DNA of 64,000 nt from the NCBI RefSeq assembly GCF_027580225.2, contig NC_073359.2, positions 9,925,001-9,989,000 of the forward strand. The letters run 5' to 3'. The translations under genes and the position numbers were made by a program. Under the pieces are notes generated by a model. It was given only the letters and a program-made list of their open reading frames with translations, searched no databases and was not told where the DNA came from. Source of the DNA: Misgurnus anguillicaudatus. Its lineage: Eukaryota; Chordata; Actinopteri; Cypriniformes; Cobitidae. This document shows positions 1-32,500 of the stretch, piece by piece (the stretch's first letter is position 1; each line of letters opens with the position of its first letter).

Positions 1-740
1 TAACGTTATATTATAAAGTTGTTTATTTTTATGTTCTTTATAGAAAATGAGCCAAGGCCAATGAATCTGAGGTTGAAACAACAATTAATTGCATAATTTT
101 TCTTTTAGTATACATTAAAAACAGATCCCACAGACCCAAACACCACGTAAGGGTTAATATTATATATAACAATAAACGAAAATTACCAGATAAAGGTCCA
201 ATAACACTAATTATGTAAAATACTACTGATAAAACTTTAAAATAAAGCTGTAAAGCTCATGGTCTTTTTAAATTTAAGTTAAAATCTTTTTTTAAGTTAA
301 CCATTAACCATTATGTAATCATTGAGATTGTTGTAGTTAAATTGATTGACTGCTCTATTTATTTATTTATTTTTTATGGCCCTGAGAGTATGTGTTTATG
401 TATTTATTGTACGTTATTGTTTGTGTAATGTTATGTTAGCGTTGACCTGCCTGGGGGACTACAGATGAAATTAGACCTCGGTTAAATCTGGTACAATACA
501 TGAAATATAAATTTTATGTTAAAAATTGTGCATGGTCCCATTATAAATAAATAAAAACAAAATGGATGAAAAATAAATATTTTTATACATGCAAATGTGT
601 ACTGAAATATTTACTTAAAATCTCAGGGGTACTTCAAATAATTAATTTAGGTCAAGTGGGTTCGGCTGCCAAAAAAAGTTTGAAAACCCCTCCATTAAAC
701 CATTATATTCCAGACATTTTACTTGATTGCTGTTACTCAC
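1..740. other. crb1 intron 4, partial
   Basis: AT-rich sequence without a recognisable exon. A short piece near 640-690 resembles the end of the hAT-like MITE seen at 37400-37678, but it is too short to delimit. Confidence 0.5.
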
Positions 741-20512
<19,772 letters not shown>

Positions 20513-22431
20513 ATTTAGATGTCATCGTGATGGTGCAGTATCTGACATGATCGCTGTGTGTTACTCAAGCAAGCATCCTCCTGTGTCTGCATGTGAGCCA
20601 GACCGAGTCTCGCCGCGCTCCCAGGCACAACACTCGATACAAAAGAGGTCTGTGGGGATTGGTGAAGACATGAAAAGAGATTGAGAGGCAGGCATGCTGT
20701 CTGAATGATAAGTAGCAGATGCTTGATTGCATTGGATGTTAAATATGGGATAGAAGGCCGTCTGCTGTGATAGGGTTCTTGTGCCGCTCTTGTAATCATT
20801 CAGTCCACTTCAGTTTGATGATTTCAACCTCTTGAGGTTCATTTCATACACAGTCAATTTTCCCATCTGTCTGGAGTCAGACATTTGCTGTCTTTAAATA
20901 CCTACAATTGTCTTATATGTTTACACACCCCTTGCAGAATCTGCTAAATGTTAAGGAGTTGCATATAATATAATTATATTAGAGACTTATTACAGCAATC
21001 ACGAAACATAAAAGTCTCAGTCGCTGAGCATTCAGGTAACCCCATACAGTATTGAAAATCCAGAGGAATTTAAACTTTTGTGAGCTGGATGATTATTTTT
21101 GTAAATTCAGATATTATTCTGCATTGTGGACTCTATGTAAAGTCATGTAAAATAGCTTCAGAGATTCACAGAGTATACGAACTAAAAAACAAAATGCATA
21201 ATTCTTTATATTATTCACTTAGATTCACTTAAATTTACATCGGACTGTAGGCAACAGTTTAACAGTTTAAGGCTGACGTCAGAAGTATTCAGGCCAATCA
21301 CAACATACAGATTAGCTGGCCAATCAAGAGACACAGCGCTTTTCAAATCTATGAGTTTTGTACAAAATAAGTGTGTTTCGGGAAGAGAGTGAAATCAATG
21401 CAAATGTTTAGCAATGAAATAGGTGCCCTTTAATATGTCTTTCCCGGAATTATTAAATATACATAGATACATGTATACATATACATATATCAAAAAATTT
21501 TTTTTTATTTAACTGTAACTTACAATATTTCATATTATATATATAAATATATACTGTACATAAACAAAAAATTTCTTAAATGTATACATGTGTATATAGT
21601 TGTTTGTTCATTCGTTGTTCGTTCATTCATTAATTCATTCCTTCGTTTATTTTTATATATTTATTTTTATATTTATTTATTTTTAAATTTATTTATATAT
21701 TTATATATATCAATTATTTATATATTTTTTAAATCTAACATTAAAAATACCAGAAAGAACAATGGAAAGAAATCGTATTATTATAACAGATAAGAACATT
21801 TATTATTATTAATTGTAAATGTATTCAAATCAGGGCGGTCAAAAGATTAATTGCGATTAATTGCATACAAAATAAAAGTTTGTTTTTGCATAATATATTT
21901 TGTATATATAAATACACACACATGCATATATGTATTTAAGAAACATTTACATGTATATACGATTTATTTAGATTTTAATATATTATTTATAAATAAAAAA
22001 ATATACATAAACAACATTTTTCTTGAATGTATAAATGTTTGTATGTATTTATAATGATAATTACACACAATACACACACAAATATATTATGAAACACAAA
22101 CTTTTATTTTGTATGTGATTATTTTGTATGTGATAAGAAAATATATTATTATGAACTGTAAATATATTAAAATAAAAATGTATGAATCGACAGTCTTGTT
22201 GTCTTTTCTCATTTACAACTCAAAATAAATAAATATAAATAAAAATAATATGCACTAATGTAAGAAGAAATGTGTAAAATAAAATGTAAATAAATTACAT
22301 TGCAACATGGTAACGCTGCAGTTACCTGTAGACTCTCAGAATTTTGCACAGAAACTGGTTGAGCAACTACGTAAGAGCATAAATACATTACAAGTCCGTA
22401 CATTTACAACCGATAACATGCAAGAAATTGA

Positions 22432-22566
22432 TTCGATTTTATGCAGCGCTGCGCAGAACGATCAGCGCATATGATCAAAATACCGCGAGAGCCATACGAA
22501 TGCTCTGCTCATGCGGTATTGTTACGTCATTTGTTGATAAGTCTGCACAGCGCTGCATGAAGTCGA
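22432..22566. mobile_element. Short palindromic MITE (TGCAGCGCTGCGCAGA ends)
   Basis: Left end ttcgattttatgcagcgctg and right end cagcgctgcatgaagtcgaa are inverted copies; the element is about 135 bp. It lies about 70 bp upstream of the first aspm CCAAT box. Confidence 0.75.
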
Positions 22567-22635
22567 ACGCTGATACGCCATAACAACATGTTTTGGGGGC
22601 GCGTCTACAGAGTTTTAAAGCAACCTGACATTCTG

Positions 22636-22727
22636 ATTGGTCCGGATTCGCCATGCTTCTCAGCGATTGGTCAACTGTATCAGCTCAGAGCAGCTGATTG
22701 GCTGCCTGCTCTGCACTCAAATTCAAA
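22636..22727 (+). promoter_or_regulatory. aspm: aspm core promoter: three CCAAT (NF-Y) boxes and a CHR-like element
   Basis: ATTGG (inverted CCAAT) occurs at 22636-22640, 22666-22670 and 22697-22701, spaced 30 and 31 bp. It is followed 21 bp later by TTCAAA (22722-22727), the complement of the CHR consensus TTTGAA. Phased NF-Y boxes about 30 bp apart upstream of a CHR are the known arrangement of late cell-cycle promoters repressed by the DREAM complex and activated in G2/M, which suits the mitotic role of ASPM. No TATA box was seen nearby. The start codon is about 95 bp downstream of the CHR-like site. Confidence 0.75.
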
Positions 22728-22820
22728 ATTGTTCAGAGGGGATCGGTGTGTTTTAAACGGCATTTCAGCGCAGCTCAGCATCGTCGAGACATGAATGGAC
22801 GTTAATGTGCACGCGTGAAA

Positions 22821-23536
22821 ATGTCGCTAAAAATCGCGAAAGCGGAGTGTTTGGAGTTTAGTCCGACTTTTGATTCTCACAGTAGTCGGGGTGAAACAGG
22901 AAAGGAAAATAATAATTCAATTCCCGTACTGACTTTAGTTCAGTTTTCGAGGTCTCCTTTCGTGTCATTTGGGACGATCAAGTTAGGATCATCTAAATCG
23001 GTGCCTTTACGGATTGAAAATCCCACTGAAGATGTGTCGGCGACAGTCGTAGTGGATAAAATATCAACAAGCAAAGGCTTTTCAGTTGATCGGACGTCTT
23101 TCACGATACAGGTACGAGTGCACATGCTGGTGTCTTTAATAAGCTGCCTACCACATAACGTTACATGTTGTGCAAAATAACAATCGTACTAAATGAATGA
23201 GTCATGTTAATAATGCACGTGCAGTTAACAATGTGTAAGTCACTGAATTTATTTACACATGCGCAATGCATAACGCTTTGTGTTAGTGTTTGTTTTCGAG
23301 AAGAGATGCTGTAAAATAGTACTGTAAGTTACAATATTGAGCAAACCTCCATGCTATTTTGTATGAAGTTTATTTTGCATACTGTTTTGCAGCCTGAAGA
23401 TAGCATAATCTTAAATGTCACATGGACACCAGTGGATGAAGGTGGAGTTCGTGAGCTCCTCTGCTTTGTTGCAAATGGCATTGTCAAACATCAAGCCATA
23501 CTGCTTGGAAAAGCAGAGGCAACCAAAAAGAAAAAG
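22821..23536 (+). CDS. aspm: aspm exons 1-2: ASH domain
   Basis: The start ATG at 22821 ([17 protein letters not shown]) agrees with the position of the ASPM N-terminus. The SPPV-like [20 protein letters not shown] block and exon 2 ([16 protein letters not shown]) form the ASPM/SPD-2/Hydin immunoglobulin-like domain, which is associated with centrosomal and ciliary proteins. Exon 1 donor gtacga, exon 2 acceptor ttttgcag, both phase 0. Confidence 0.9.
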
Positions 23537-26500
23537 GTAATAATGTGGTGTCATTAATATAAAAATTCCCACAGTCGTGGAAATCATTAAGTTGAGTGCC
23601 TGGATAAATCATGGGAGTTGATCTTTAAGGGGCGGTTTCCCAGACAGGGATTAGACTAGTCCAAGACTAAAATAAATGTAAGAGGTGTCCAAACTGAAAA
23701 CATGTCTTAAAATACATCAGTGCCCATTGTTTTGCCTCAAAATGCACACAAGTAATGTTTTAGTAAGGCACATTTGTTCAAACAAGTTATATTTCATAAT
23801 TAAACTAATCCTAATCCTGGATTTAGATAATCCCTGTCCGGGAAACCACCCCTAAAAGTTATAAAATGGTGAATAAAGAAATTGTTTTTTTTTTCAGTGT
23901 ATTACTTTAATTTTTTAGAAAAACAGTAAATGCGGCAAACTGTAGAATAAATGAAAAGTAATGTTTGGGAACTAAAATTTGGAATTGGTTCTGGCTAAAT
24001 AATGCAAACTATGTTATTTTTATAAACAGTATTTTAGTTTTCATCTATGTTGGGCTTTTATTTGTCGCTTTCCTTTTAATTCTGTTTTCAATTAATCAAA
24101 TAATATATTAACTTTTGCATATCAAAAACATTTCTAAAAATGTAATTTTAGTGTTCTAATGAAAGTACGCAATTATATTTTTTGTCGACAAACCTTTTTA
24201 ATAAATATTTATGCATAAACCTAAAAGACTTTTATTATCATGTTAAACTTTTCAAGGGACAACTAAACTTGTGACAAATCTACCCAGTCTCATGTAGATG
24301 CGTATAAATGGCACGAAGTGTGAAAATCATGCAATAATTTGGCGCGCATATGATATGAAAAAATTGAGAAAACAATAAATAAAACGACAACAACAAAAAA
24401 TGTGCCGCTTAAGTGAATGGGAAGGACTTGCGTATTATATGCAGATATTATTGCACGATTTTCACACTTCCGTGAGATTGGGTTCGACAAATTCATGTTT
24501 ATTTAGTTTATTTAGTTATTTAGTATATACACTAACATTCTCATCTGTATTTCAGAAAACCCTGTGGGATTCAATTAAATCCAAAAGAGGGGTTCCAGTG
24601 CCCTCAAAAGAAAAGAAATCGGCATTGGCGTCGATTAAAGCGGCAAATAAAACCTTTCACGTGTCTCGGCAGTCTCAATACAGCAAGGACAGAACATCGA
24701 ACCCTTTATCTCCATTAAACCGGGAAAGGTCAATCAATGGATCCAATGCTGTCACGGGAAAAGGACAGTCCTCCCCCCCTCAGATGATGCCAAAGCCCAC
24801 ATTTGTAACTGAGAATTTTAATGATGAACATTTACAGAAAAACTCTCCGGTTGTTGTTTTAATACCAGCAGACCAATTACTCAATACACCTGATAAAAAG
24901 GATGCGCCTTTTTTACGTAAAGCGGAATGCAAAGAAATAAAAAGGGTTTTGAATAAAACCCTGTCTCCTATTAGCACCCCAGACAGGTTTAGAAATCCAC
25001 TGTCGGCATGCGTTCAAAGTCCACTTCCTGTGATTGGAAAACTGGATGAAGAACCCGAGAAACCATCTTTGTCCGTAAAAGATGCTCTGGATGTTATAGG
25101 ATCTGACCTGTCGCGTGCCGTGAGCCCTCCAAATGCTTGCTCGAGCTTTGATTTTTCCGTCTCTCTTGAGTCTGAGAAGCATCATTCAGATTCGACCTTT
25201 AGAGTCACCGTTGATATGTCTCCACCACATGAAGCTATTCACCCGAGGCTGACTTACTGCGTGAAACCCAACAAAGCCGTAGGTGTTGAATCAAATGATA
25301 ATTTCCGGCTCAAGATGATACCTTTCAGCACCGCCACAGTGACCAAGTTTAATAAAGTGGATGACAGCCTGGATCCTGATGTTTTGAGCTCCAAGGTTTG
25401 TGTTAATTCCGCCACTGTGACCAAAAGCAAAGCAGAATCCTCTTTCAAGAGTCCGGGTTTGCGTAAGAAGAAAACTTCAAGGCGCAGGCTCCTCGAAAGG
25501 ACCTTGGAGCTCTCCGAGCCTAGTAATGCAGAATCCAACACAAGTTCTCCTGAAACCATCTCGGCTCTACCGGTCATAAGTCCTGATTTAAGTCCAGATG
25601 AAGTGATGTCAGAGAAGCCAACTGCATGTTTATCTCTTCCTGTTGAACAACCTTTGTCATCTTGCATTTCGCCCATACGCTCTGAAGTGTTACCTTGTGT
25701 TAGTACTAATCAGTCAACTAGTCTGGATTTATCAACCGATAAAGGACCTTCGTGTCTTTCTCTGGATCAGTTTCCTGTCCAATCCAGGACATCTGGGCCA
25801 AATAAAAAGAGAAAAAGTGATGAATTTTTTAGAGATCACCCGGAAGACGCGTTGAATGTCCAAGCTAAAAAGTGCCGTGCACCATCGCGGGTGAAAGAAA
25901 CAAAGAAACCCAACCAAGAAAAGACTTTCAGTTTGAAGTCTACATCAGCAGTATGTAGTGCACAACAGCAGCACCAGAAATCTACTGGTGAATAAAGCAT
26001 ACTTATTTATCATCATCATTTGAGACGTTTAAGTGTTTTTTGGTGAGATTTATGAAGTCTTATTTTGTTTTAAAGCTACAGCAAGCTCAAGAAAGTTCAC
26101 AAGACCTCAACCGAAGAAATCCCTTCCAAAATCAACTCCGAATGGTAAGAAAACATCTCAAACATTTTGATTGACTGTTATGGATGTCTTGGGTGTTTTA
26201 TGACTATTATGTGTTTTGCTATTATAGATGGCCGGTCTGTGAAGTCACTAAGCGGTTCAACTCGAAAGACTGTAAAAGTTGTGGCTGTGGCGCAAGCCAA
26301 GCTGACCTTTATGAAAACAACACATACAGGTATATTAGCGCAGTTATGCTTAAATATTTCACTCATGTATTTTATATCACATATTAACTGATGTTATATC
26401 GGAATGGCAGTCATACCGAGGCACCCGCTGCCGTTTGCCGCCAAGAATATGTTTTACGACGAGCGATGGATCGAAAAGCAGGAGAGTGGCTTCACCTGGT

Positions 26501-29500
26501 GGATGAATTACGTTCTTACTCCTGATGATTTCAAAGTTGCCACTGAAGTTACCAAGGGTAAGTGTATTTTCTTTTAGGCCCAATTTTATGTTATACCCCT
26601 ACGCCTACCGCTCACCCCTTGCCCCTTGAAACAGAGTGGAACTTTTTTAACCTTTCCCTATTCCACTAAGAAATGGGACACCACTACTACACATTATACG
26701 TTCTAATGCTGCGTTTACACTAACCGCATATCAGGCATCAAAATCGCGTCTACCGCGCCTAGTTTGCTGCTTGAACAGTTTGAATGCATTTGCGCATCTA
26801 GAGCGAAGTAGACGCGCGGAAAAGCAGGAATTTGACACGCGTAAGAGGCAAAATCCACTTCTTCTGGGAGGGGCAAGTGCTATGCTGTTGTCTGTTTGCA
26901 AGATGACTGATGTTGATTGTGCATTTATCGAGAGAGTTACCGGTTTGTATTTGGTAACCTTACTATAGGGGGAAAATAAAGGGCGTGGGTCAATAAACGT
27001 CACGTGACTCAAAAGTGAAATGTGTATTACAACTTACCAGGCTGCCCGATGTCCTCACTGACACTCTTCCAAGCGAGGTCTTTTTTAGTCCCGTCTCTAT
27101 AGAAATAAGAACTTGTGTCGTATAGCTCCGGGTGGACATTATCAAGCGTTCCTTCAGGTTGAATGAGTGACTCCGGGCGGGGCTGCTGCCACAGCAGCAA
27201 GCAGGCTCCTGATTGGTTAACGCGCAAATTCGCATCAAACGCAAAATGCACAAAAAAAGCATAATTCGCGTGTACCGCACCAGGCGTTCAATTCGCGCCA
27301 TTCGCGCAAACTAGACGCGCCAATGAGGCGGAATTGCGTCTTCCGCGCCAAACGCCTAATCCGTGCCGCGAGACCACCAGACGTGCGTCAACGTGTCTTC
27401 ACATTGACTTAACATTGAAATCACTCACGCTTCACGCCTCTACCGCGGCTGGTGTAAACGCAGCATAAGTCATCATACTTCCTACATCTAAGTAGATGCA
27501 ATGTTAATCATGCTGCCGTCACCTGTAGTCATATACGTTTAGTGGGTTACAGCCTAAAAATTGGGCCTTAGTTTTAATCTTACTTGTTTTATTGCATGAT
27601 ATGGCTAATGTTTAAGTGTGAATATTCATTTAACAGGGTTCTCACGGGTCTTTGAAATCCTTGAAAGTTTGTAAATCTGGGGGGAAAAATCAAGGCCCTG
27701 GGAAGTTTTCGAAAATATACATACATAGATACAGGTCATTAAAAGTGCTTGAATCTATTTTATGCGAAGTTTTGTAGAAAAAAAATCCTGACCTGTGTAG
27801 TGTAGTACATTTCAGCACCGCCTCTGTGTATTTCAGATGGCGATATACTTCCTGGCTCCCGCGTCACCCTGTCTTTGTCGTCAAGCCTCACCATTGGTTG
27901 AATTTGATATACACATTCAGACGCACTTACCCTTGGAGGCGTCCCCAAAGTGTCACCGCAGTGACGCAGCGCGAGTTCCCTCAAAAGGGAACTGTAACAA
28001 TGTATCTGTAGCACAATGTAACCTTACTCTCACTTGAAATGTGTCCCCACATTTAGTCCTCGAATTTGAGGGTATTGGACCTGGAAAGTCCTTGAAAGGT
28101 CCTTAAATTTGAAATTCACTAAGGTGTGGGAACTCTTACATAACCAAACTGCAAAAATCATTAGATGCACCAATGTTGTGGATATTTATCAGATAAATTT
28201 AAGTTATTCGGCTTTTTAAATTACACGCTTTAGCTTTAAATTTGAGTTTGTATTATCTTCAAGTTGTCTTGAAAGGCCGTAATACGATAATGTCTCATAT
28301 TTTCCTCTTTTTGCTTTTTATTAGTGAACGCCTTGTCTTTAACCTTGGGGAATGAGAAATTCAACATACCCAAAGCACCAACAAAAGAGGAGATGTCTTT
28401 TAGGACCTACACAGCCCGTCAACGACTAAACCGCCTTCGGCGAGCAGCTTGCAAGCTTTTTACATCTGATGCCATGGTAAAAGCCATCCAAAGACTGGAA
28501 CTGGAGGTGGAAGCCAAGAGACTGCTTGTGCGAAAGGACCGACATCTTTGGAAAGACATCGGTATGCAAACTGGGATTAGACTCGTTGTAAATCAACAAA
28601 TTAATTTGCTTAAAGGCGGGGTGCATGATTTTTAAAAACACTTTGGAAAAGTGCCAATCAGCAGTAAGGGGCGTGTCTACTAACCGACATCGTTGCCTGG
28701 GTTGCATATGTGTGGGGCGGGGTTTATTTGGGTAATTTCAAATGTCAACATTGGCTTTCAGAGATCATGCACCCCACCCTTAAAGTTTAAATATGATGTC
28801 ACTTAATAATATAAAGTTTGCTTGCTATAGTTTCCTCTGTCCAGCAGAGGTCACTGCAAGTTTGTAATATAAACACTGGTAGAGAGATAGTTTACCCAAA
28901 AATGTTGTCAATTATTCACCATTATGTAATTTCTTTGTTCTTCAGAACCCAATATTTTTTAAAGGTGTTGCCTTTAGTGCACTATTCTCTGTGGCTGAAC
29001 TGTTGTTTAGGCAGTTTTAGGATATTTACTTAAAAAAAAATGTGTAACCACCAATATCCCCAACATGAAAGTGGATGAGTAAATGCCTTCAAGATGCTTT
29101 AAAGTATTTGACGCAAGTCGAGTGGAGTTATTTATTTAAAACGTTTGTGTCCTTTTGAAGCTTGAAAGGTTTTCTGGTTACTATGGTAGTGGATGGTGCC
29201 TGAGGTGGTAACCAGATTACAAATCCTTTGGGCTGGTTTTCCGGACAGGGTTAGATTATTCCAGGGCTAGGCCCTATTTGTTTTAGGACATTTAATTCAT
29301 TTTTACAAACAAACCTTACAAAAAACAATACTGGTGAGCATCTTGAGACAAGGCAATAACACTGATATATGTTAAAATATTTTAATGCAGGATGCTCAAA
29401 CATGCATTTTAATCTGGGATTTAGATAAGCCCTGTCTGGGAAACTGCCCCATAATAACCAGAAAATCCCAAACATCATTAATAAAAATGGATTGGATTGG

Positions 29501-32500
29501 ATTTTGACTGAAACAACATGAGGGTGTGTAAATAATAATGGCGAAGTTGTAATTTTTGGTTACTATTAGGGATGCACAATATATCAGCCGGCATATCGTT
29601 ATCGGCCGATAACTGCTTATTTTTAATATTATCGGTTATTGGTCTGATAGCAAAATTAGGCTGATAAATGAAAGCCGATAAATGATGGATTATTTTGGTT
29701 TGTTGAACCACTTCACTTGCTCATTGCTGGCCATGTGGAGTTTTGATTGGTGCTTTTTGTGACATAGCATGAAGATGACACGTGTTGCGGACTTAAGAAG
29801 AGTATGCTAGTCTAGCGCAAAGACAAGATGTCTGCGGTCTGGGAGTTTTTCATTGTGAAAATAATATGAATATTTATCGGCCTATATATATATCGGTTAT
29901 TCCCCAAATATAAAGAGTTATCGGTATCGGCCAAAATTTCCATATCGGTGCATCCCTAGTTACTATTAAAGTCAATGGTGCTCAAAAACAATTTGGTTTC
30001 AAATTTTCCTCAAAATATCTCCCTTTTTGTTTAGTGGAACTGGATTAATCTAAACCCTGCTTGGGAAACCACTCCAATTTGTAATTTTTTCAAATATTTA
30101 ATTAATTTCCAATATCACTTCTCAGGTGAACGTCAGAAGGTTCTCAATTGGCTTTTGTCGTTCAATCCACTTTGGCTGCGAATTGGGCTTGAGGTATTGT
30201 ATTATTTATGTTATAACAAATTGTGATTTAACGTTCAACTGTATATTTGACATCCAAATCATTTCTCATCTCAGACAATCTTTGGAGAGCTGATATCTCT
30301 TGAAAGCAACAGTGATGTTGTAGGACTGGCGATGTTTATTCTTGGACGTCTGCTTTGGAACCCAGACATTGCTGCTGAGTACAGACATGCTAAAGTGCCA
30401 AATTTGTACAGAGATGGTAAGATTGCATTTTTATTTCTTTGGTCTTGTCAAGTTTTATTTTTAGCCATAAAATTGTATTTGCAAAAACGGTTTTTAAAAC
30501 ATGCATCAGGTTTATTTCAATGCACATAGTGTATTTATGTTGATTTGCACCATTTTTATGAAAGTTAAAGGGATAGTTCACCCAAAAATGAAAATTCTGT
30601 TATTTACTCATCCTCATGTTATTTTAAACCTGTATGGATTTATTTTTTCTGATGAACACAAAAGAAGATATTTTGAGAAATGATGGTAAACACATAGCAG
30701 ATAGTCACCATTGACTTATATAGTAGGAATAAAAAATATGATGGAATTTAATGGGTACCATCAACTGTGCTTTTCATCATTTATCAAAATATTTTTCCCT
30801 ACTATGGAAGTCAATGGACATTTTTGTGTTAACTATCCCTTTAAGACTGAATGGACTGGAAAATGTCAAATGGTGTAACCGCCAATTGCGCCAAAGAATG
30901 AGAAATATTAAATATTGTATCAAGCTTGATGGCATGTAAGCGTTATCATAAAAAAAATCATTTTAAAATATCATTTTATTAGTTATTTCTAAATGTAAAT
31001 TTTAATATGTAATATTTATCCTGACATATGCTGTAAACAGCTCTGTTTTACTAAGTAATCTTTGACAAATGATTTAAAAATGTATGTAAAAATTCATATT
31101 ACACTAAACTAGATGATTATATTTTATTCCACATTTTTTATGAATATATTTATATTTTCATTAAAAAAAAACTAGTTACACCAATTGACACAGACCTGTT
31201 ACACCACATTGACATTTTTGCAATTATCCCCCAAATATTTTTTCAAAATGAAATAAAACCAGAAACTTTAGACTTTTTTGGAAGTAATCTGCAATTTAAT
31301 TTTGAAATTTTAATCCTTTTACATTTAATTGAACCATACGGACACAAAATAAGTAACGTCACGTCATTGACTCATTTACAGTTATGCATTCGGCATACTC
31401 TTTTATCCAAAGTGAATTCAATCTGTGTATTTCTTTTATCATCAGTATGTGTGTTTGCTAGGGATCGAACCCATGATGCAATGCTCTACCAATTGAGCAA
31501 ATATTTAAGCCTTTATTTTCTTTTAAACATTTGGTGTCTGTACAAGGTTTTTGGTTCGAGTCTCCTAACATTGTGCTCCTTTACCTCAACAGGCCACGAG
31601 GAAGCTCTCTCTCGTTTCACCTTAAAGAAACTTCTCCTGCTGGTCTGTTTTCTGGATAAAGCCAAAGAGTCCAGACTCATTCAGCATGATCCCTGTTTGT
31701 TCTGCATGGATGCTGAATTCAAGGTAATGTTTCATGACCTTTATCCCTAAAGCATTTGTATTAGATGTGCTGGTTTTAACCCTGTGAGAAGGCTTCTTAC
31801 TCTTAACTTTTTTGAAGAAACTTATAGTAGTTTTTAACCAAATAGGTTTAACTGATTTTGTAAAACATTTATGTAGTTTAACTTGAAATGTCATGAAAAT
31901 GGCCATAGAAGCTGGCATGGCAAACAAACAATGTTAGATTTATGATGCAATAACATAAGTGATAAGATGCTAAGATTTAAAGGAACACACCAACTTTTTG
32001 GGACTTTAGCTTATTCAATGTATCCCCCAGAGTTAGATAAGTCCATACATACCTCCCCCATCTCAATGCGTCCCACAACTGATGTACCAACTGCTAGCCT
32101 AGCCTAGCACAAAGACCGGAAGCAAATGGCTCCAGCCAGCACACTGCTCCCAATAAGCGACAAAATAACGCCAACATTTTCCTATTTATATGTAGGACAT
32201 ACAACATATACATTTTGTCACTTATTGGGAGCAGCACGCCAGCTGGAGCCACCCACCCCCAGTCCCTGTGCCAAGCCAGGCCAGCGGGTAATGCGTCAGA
32301 CAGAGCTACGGCACGCACAGAGATGCAAAAGGTATGTATGGACCCATCCAACTTATCTAGCAGTTTCTATGTGTGGATTCGACATCTGTTGAAATAAAAG
32401 TTTGTACAACCCCAACCATCCATAGAGACAGAGCGCAGTTATGCAAATTTGAAAACCACGCCCACCGGGGGGGGGAATTCAATCCAACCGTCTCCATTGA

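Larger units (their letters stand above)
20513..22820. other. crb1-aspm divergent intergenic region (2.3 kb)
   Basis: The region lies between the start codons of crb1 (minus) and aspm (plus). It holds AT-rich low-complexity sequence (about 21480-21800), a repeat with gattaattgcgattaattg (about 21835-22145; related sequence near 56700-56975), a short palindromic MITE (22432-22566) and the aspm promoter (about 22630-22760). Nothing identifiable as a gene was seen in 20520-21480. Confidence 0.75.

Noticed and set aside
24400..24555. Start of an independent 531-residue protein at 24400
   Set aside because: It is intronic read-through upstream of aspm exon 3; a strong acceptor at 24555 and ASPM homology begin at 24556.
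26771..27301. Open frames between aspm exons 6 and 7
   Set aside because: They lie wholly inside the palindromic MITE at 26706-27466.
31455..31500. tRNA gene on the minus strand
   Set aside because: A- and B-box-like segments are present, but no complete cloverleaf; the flanks match a SINE.
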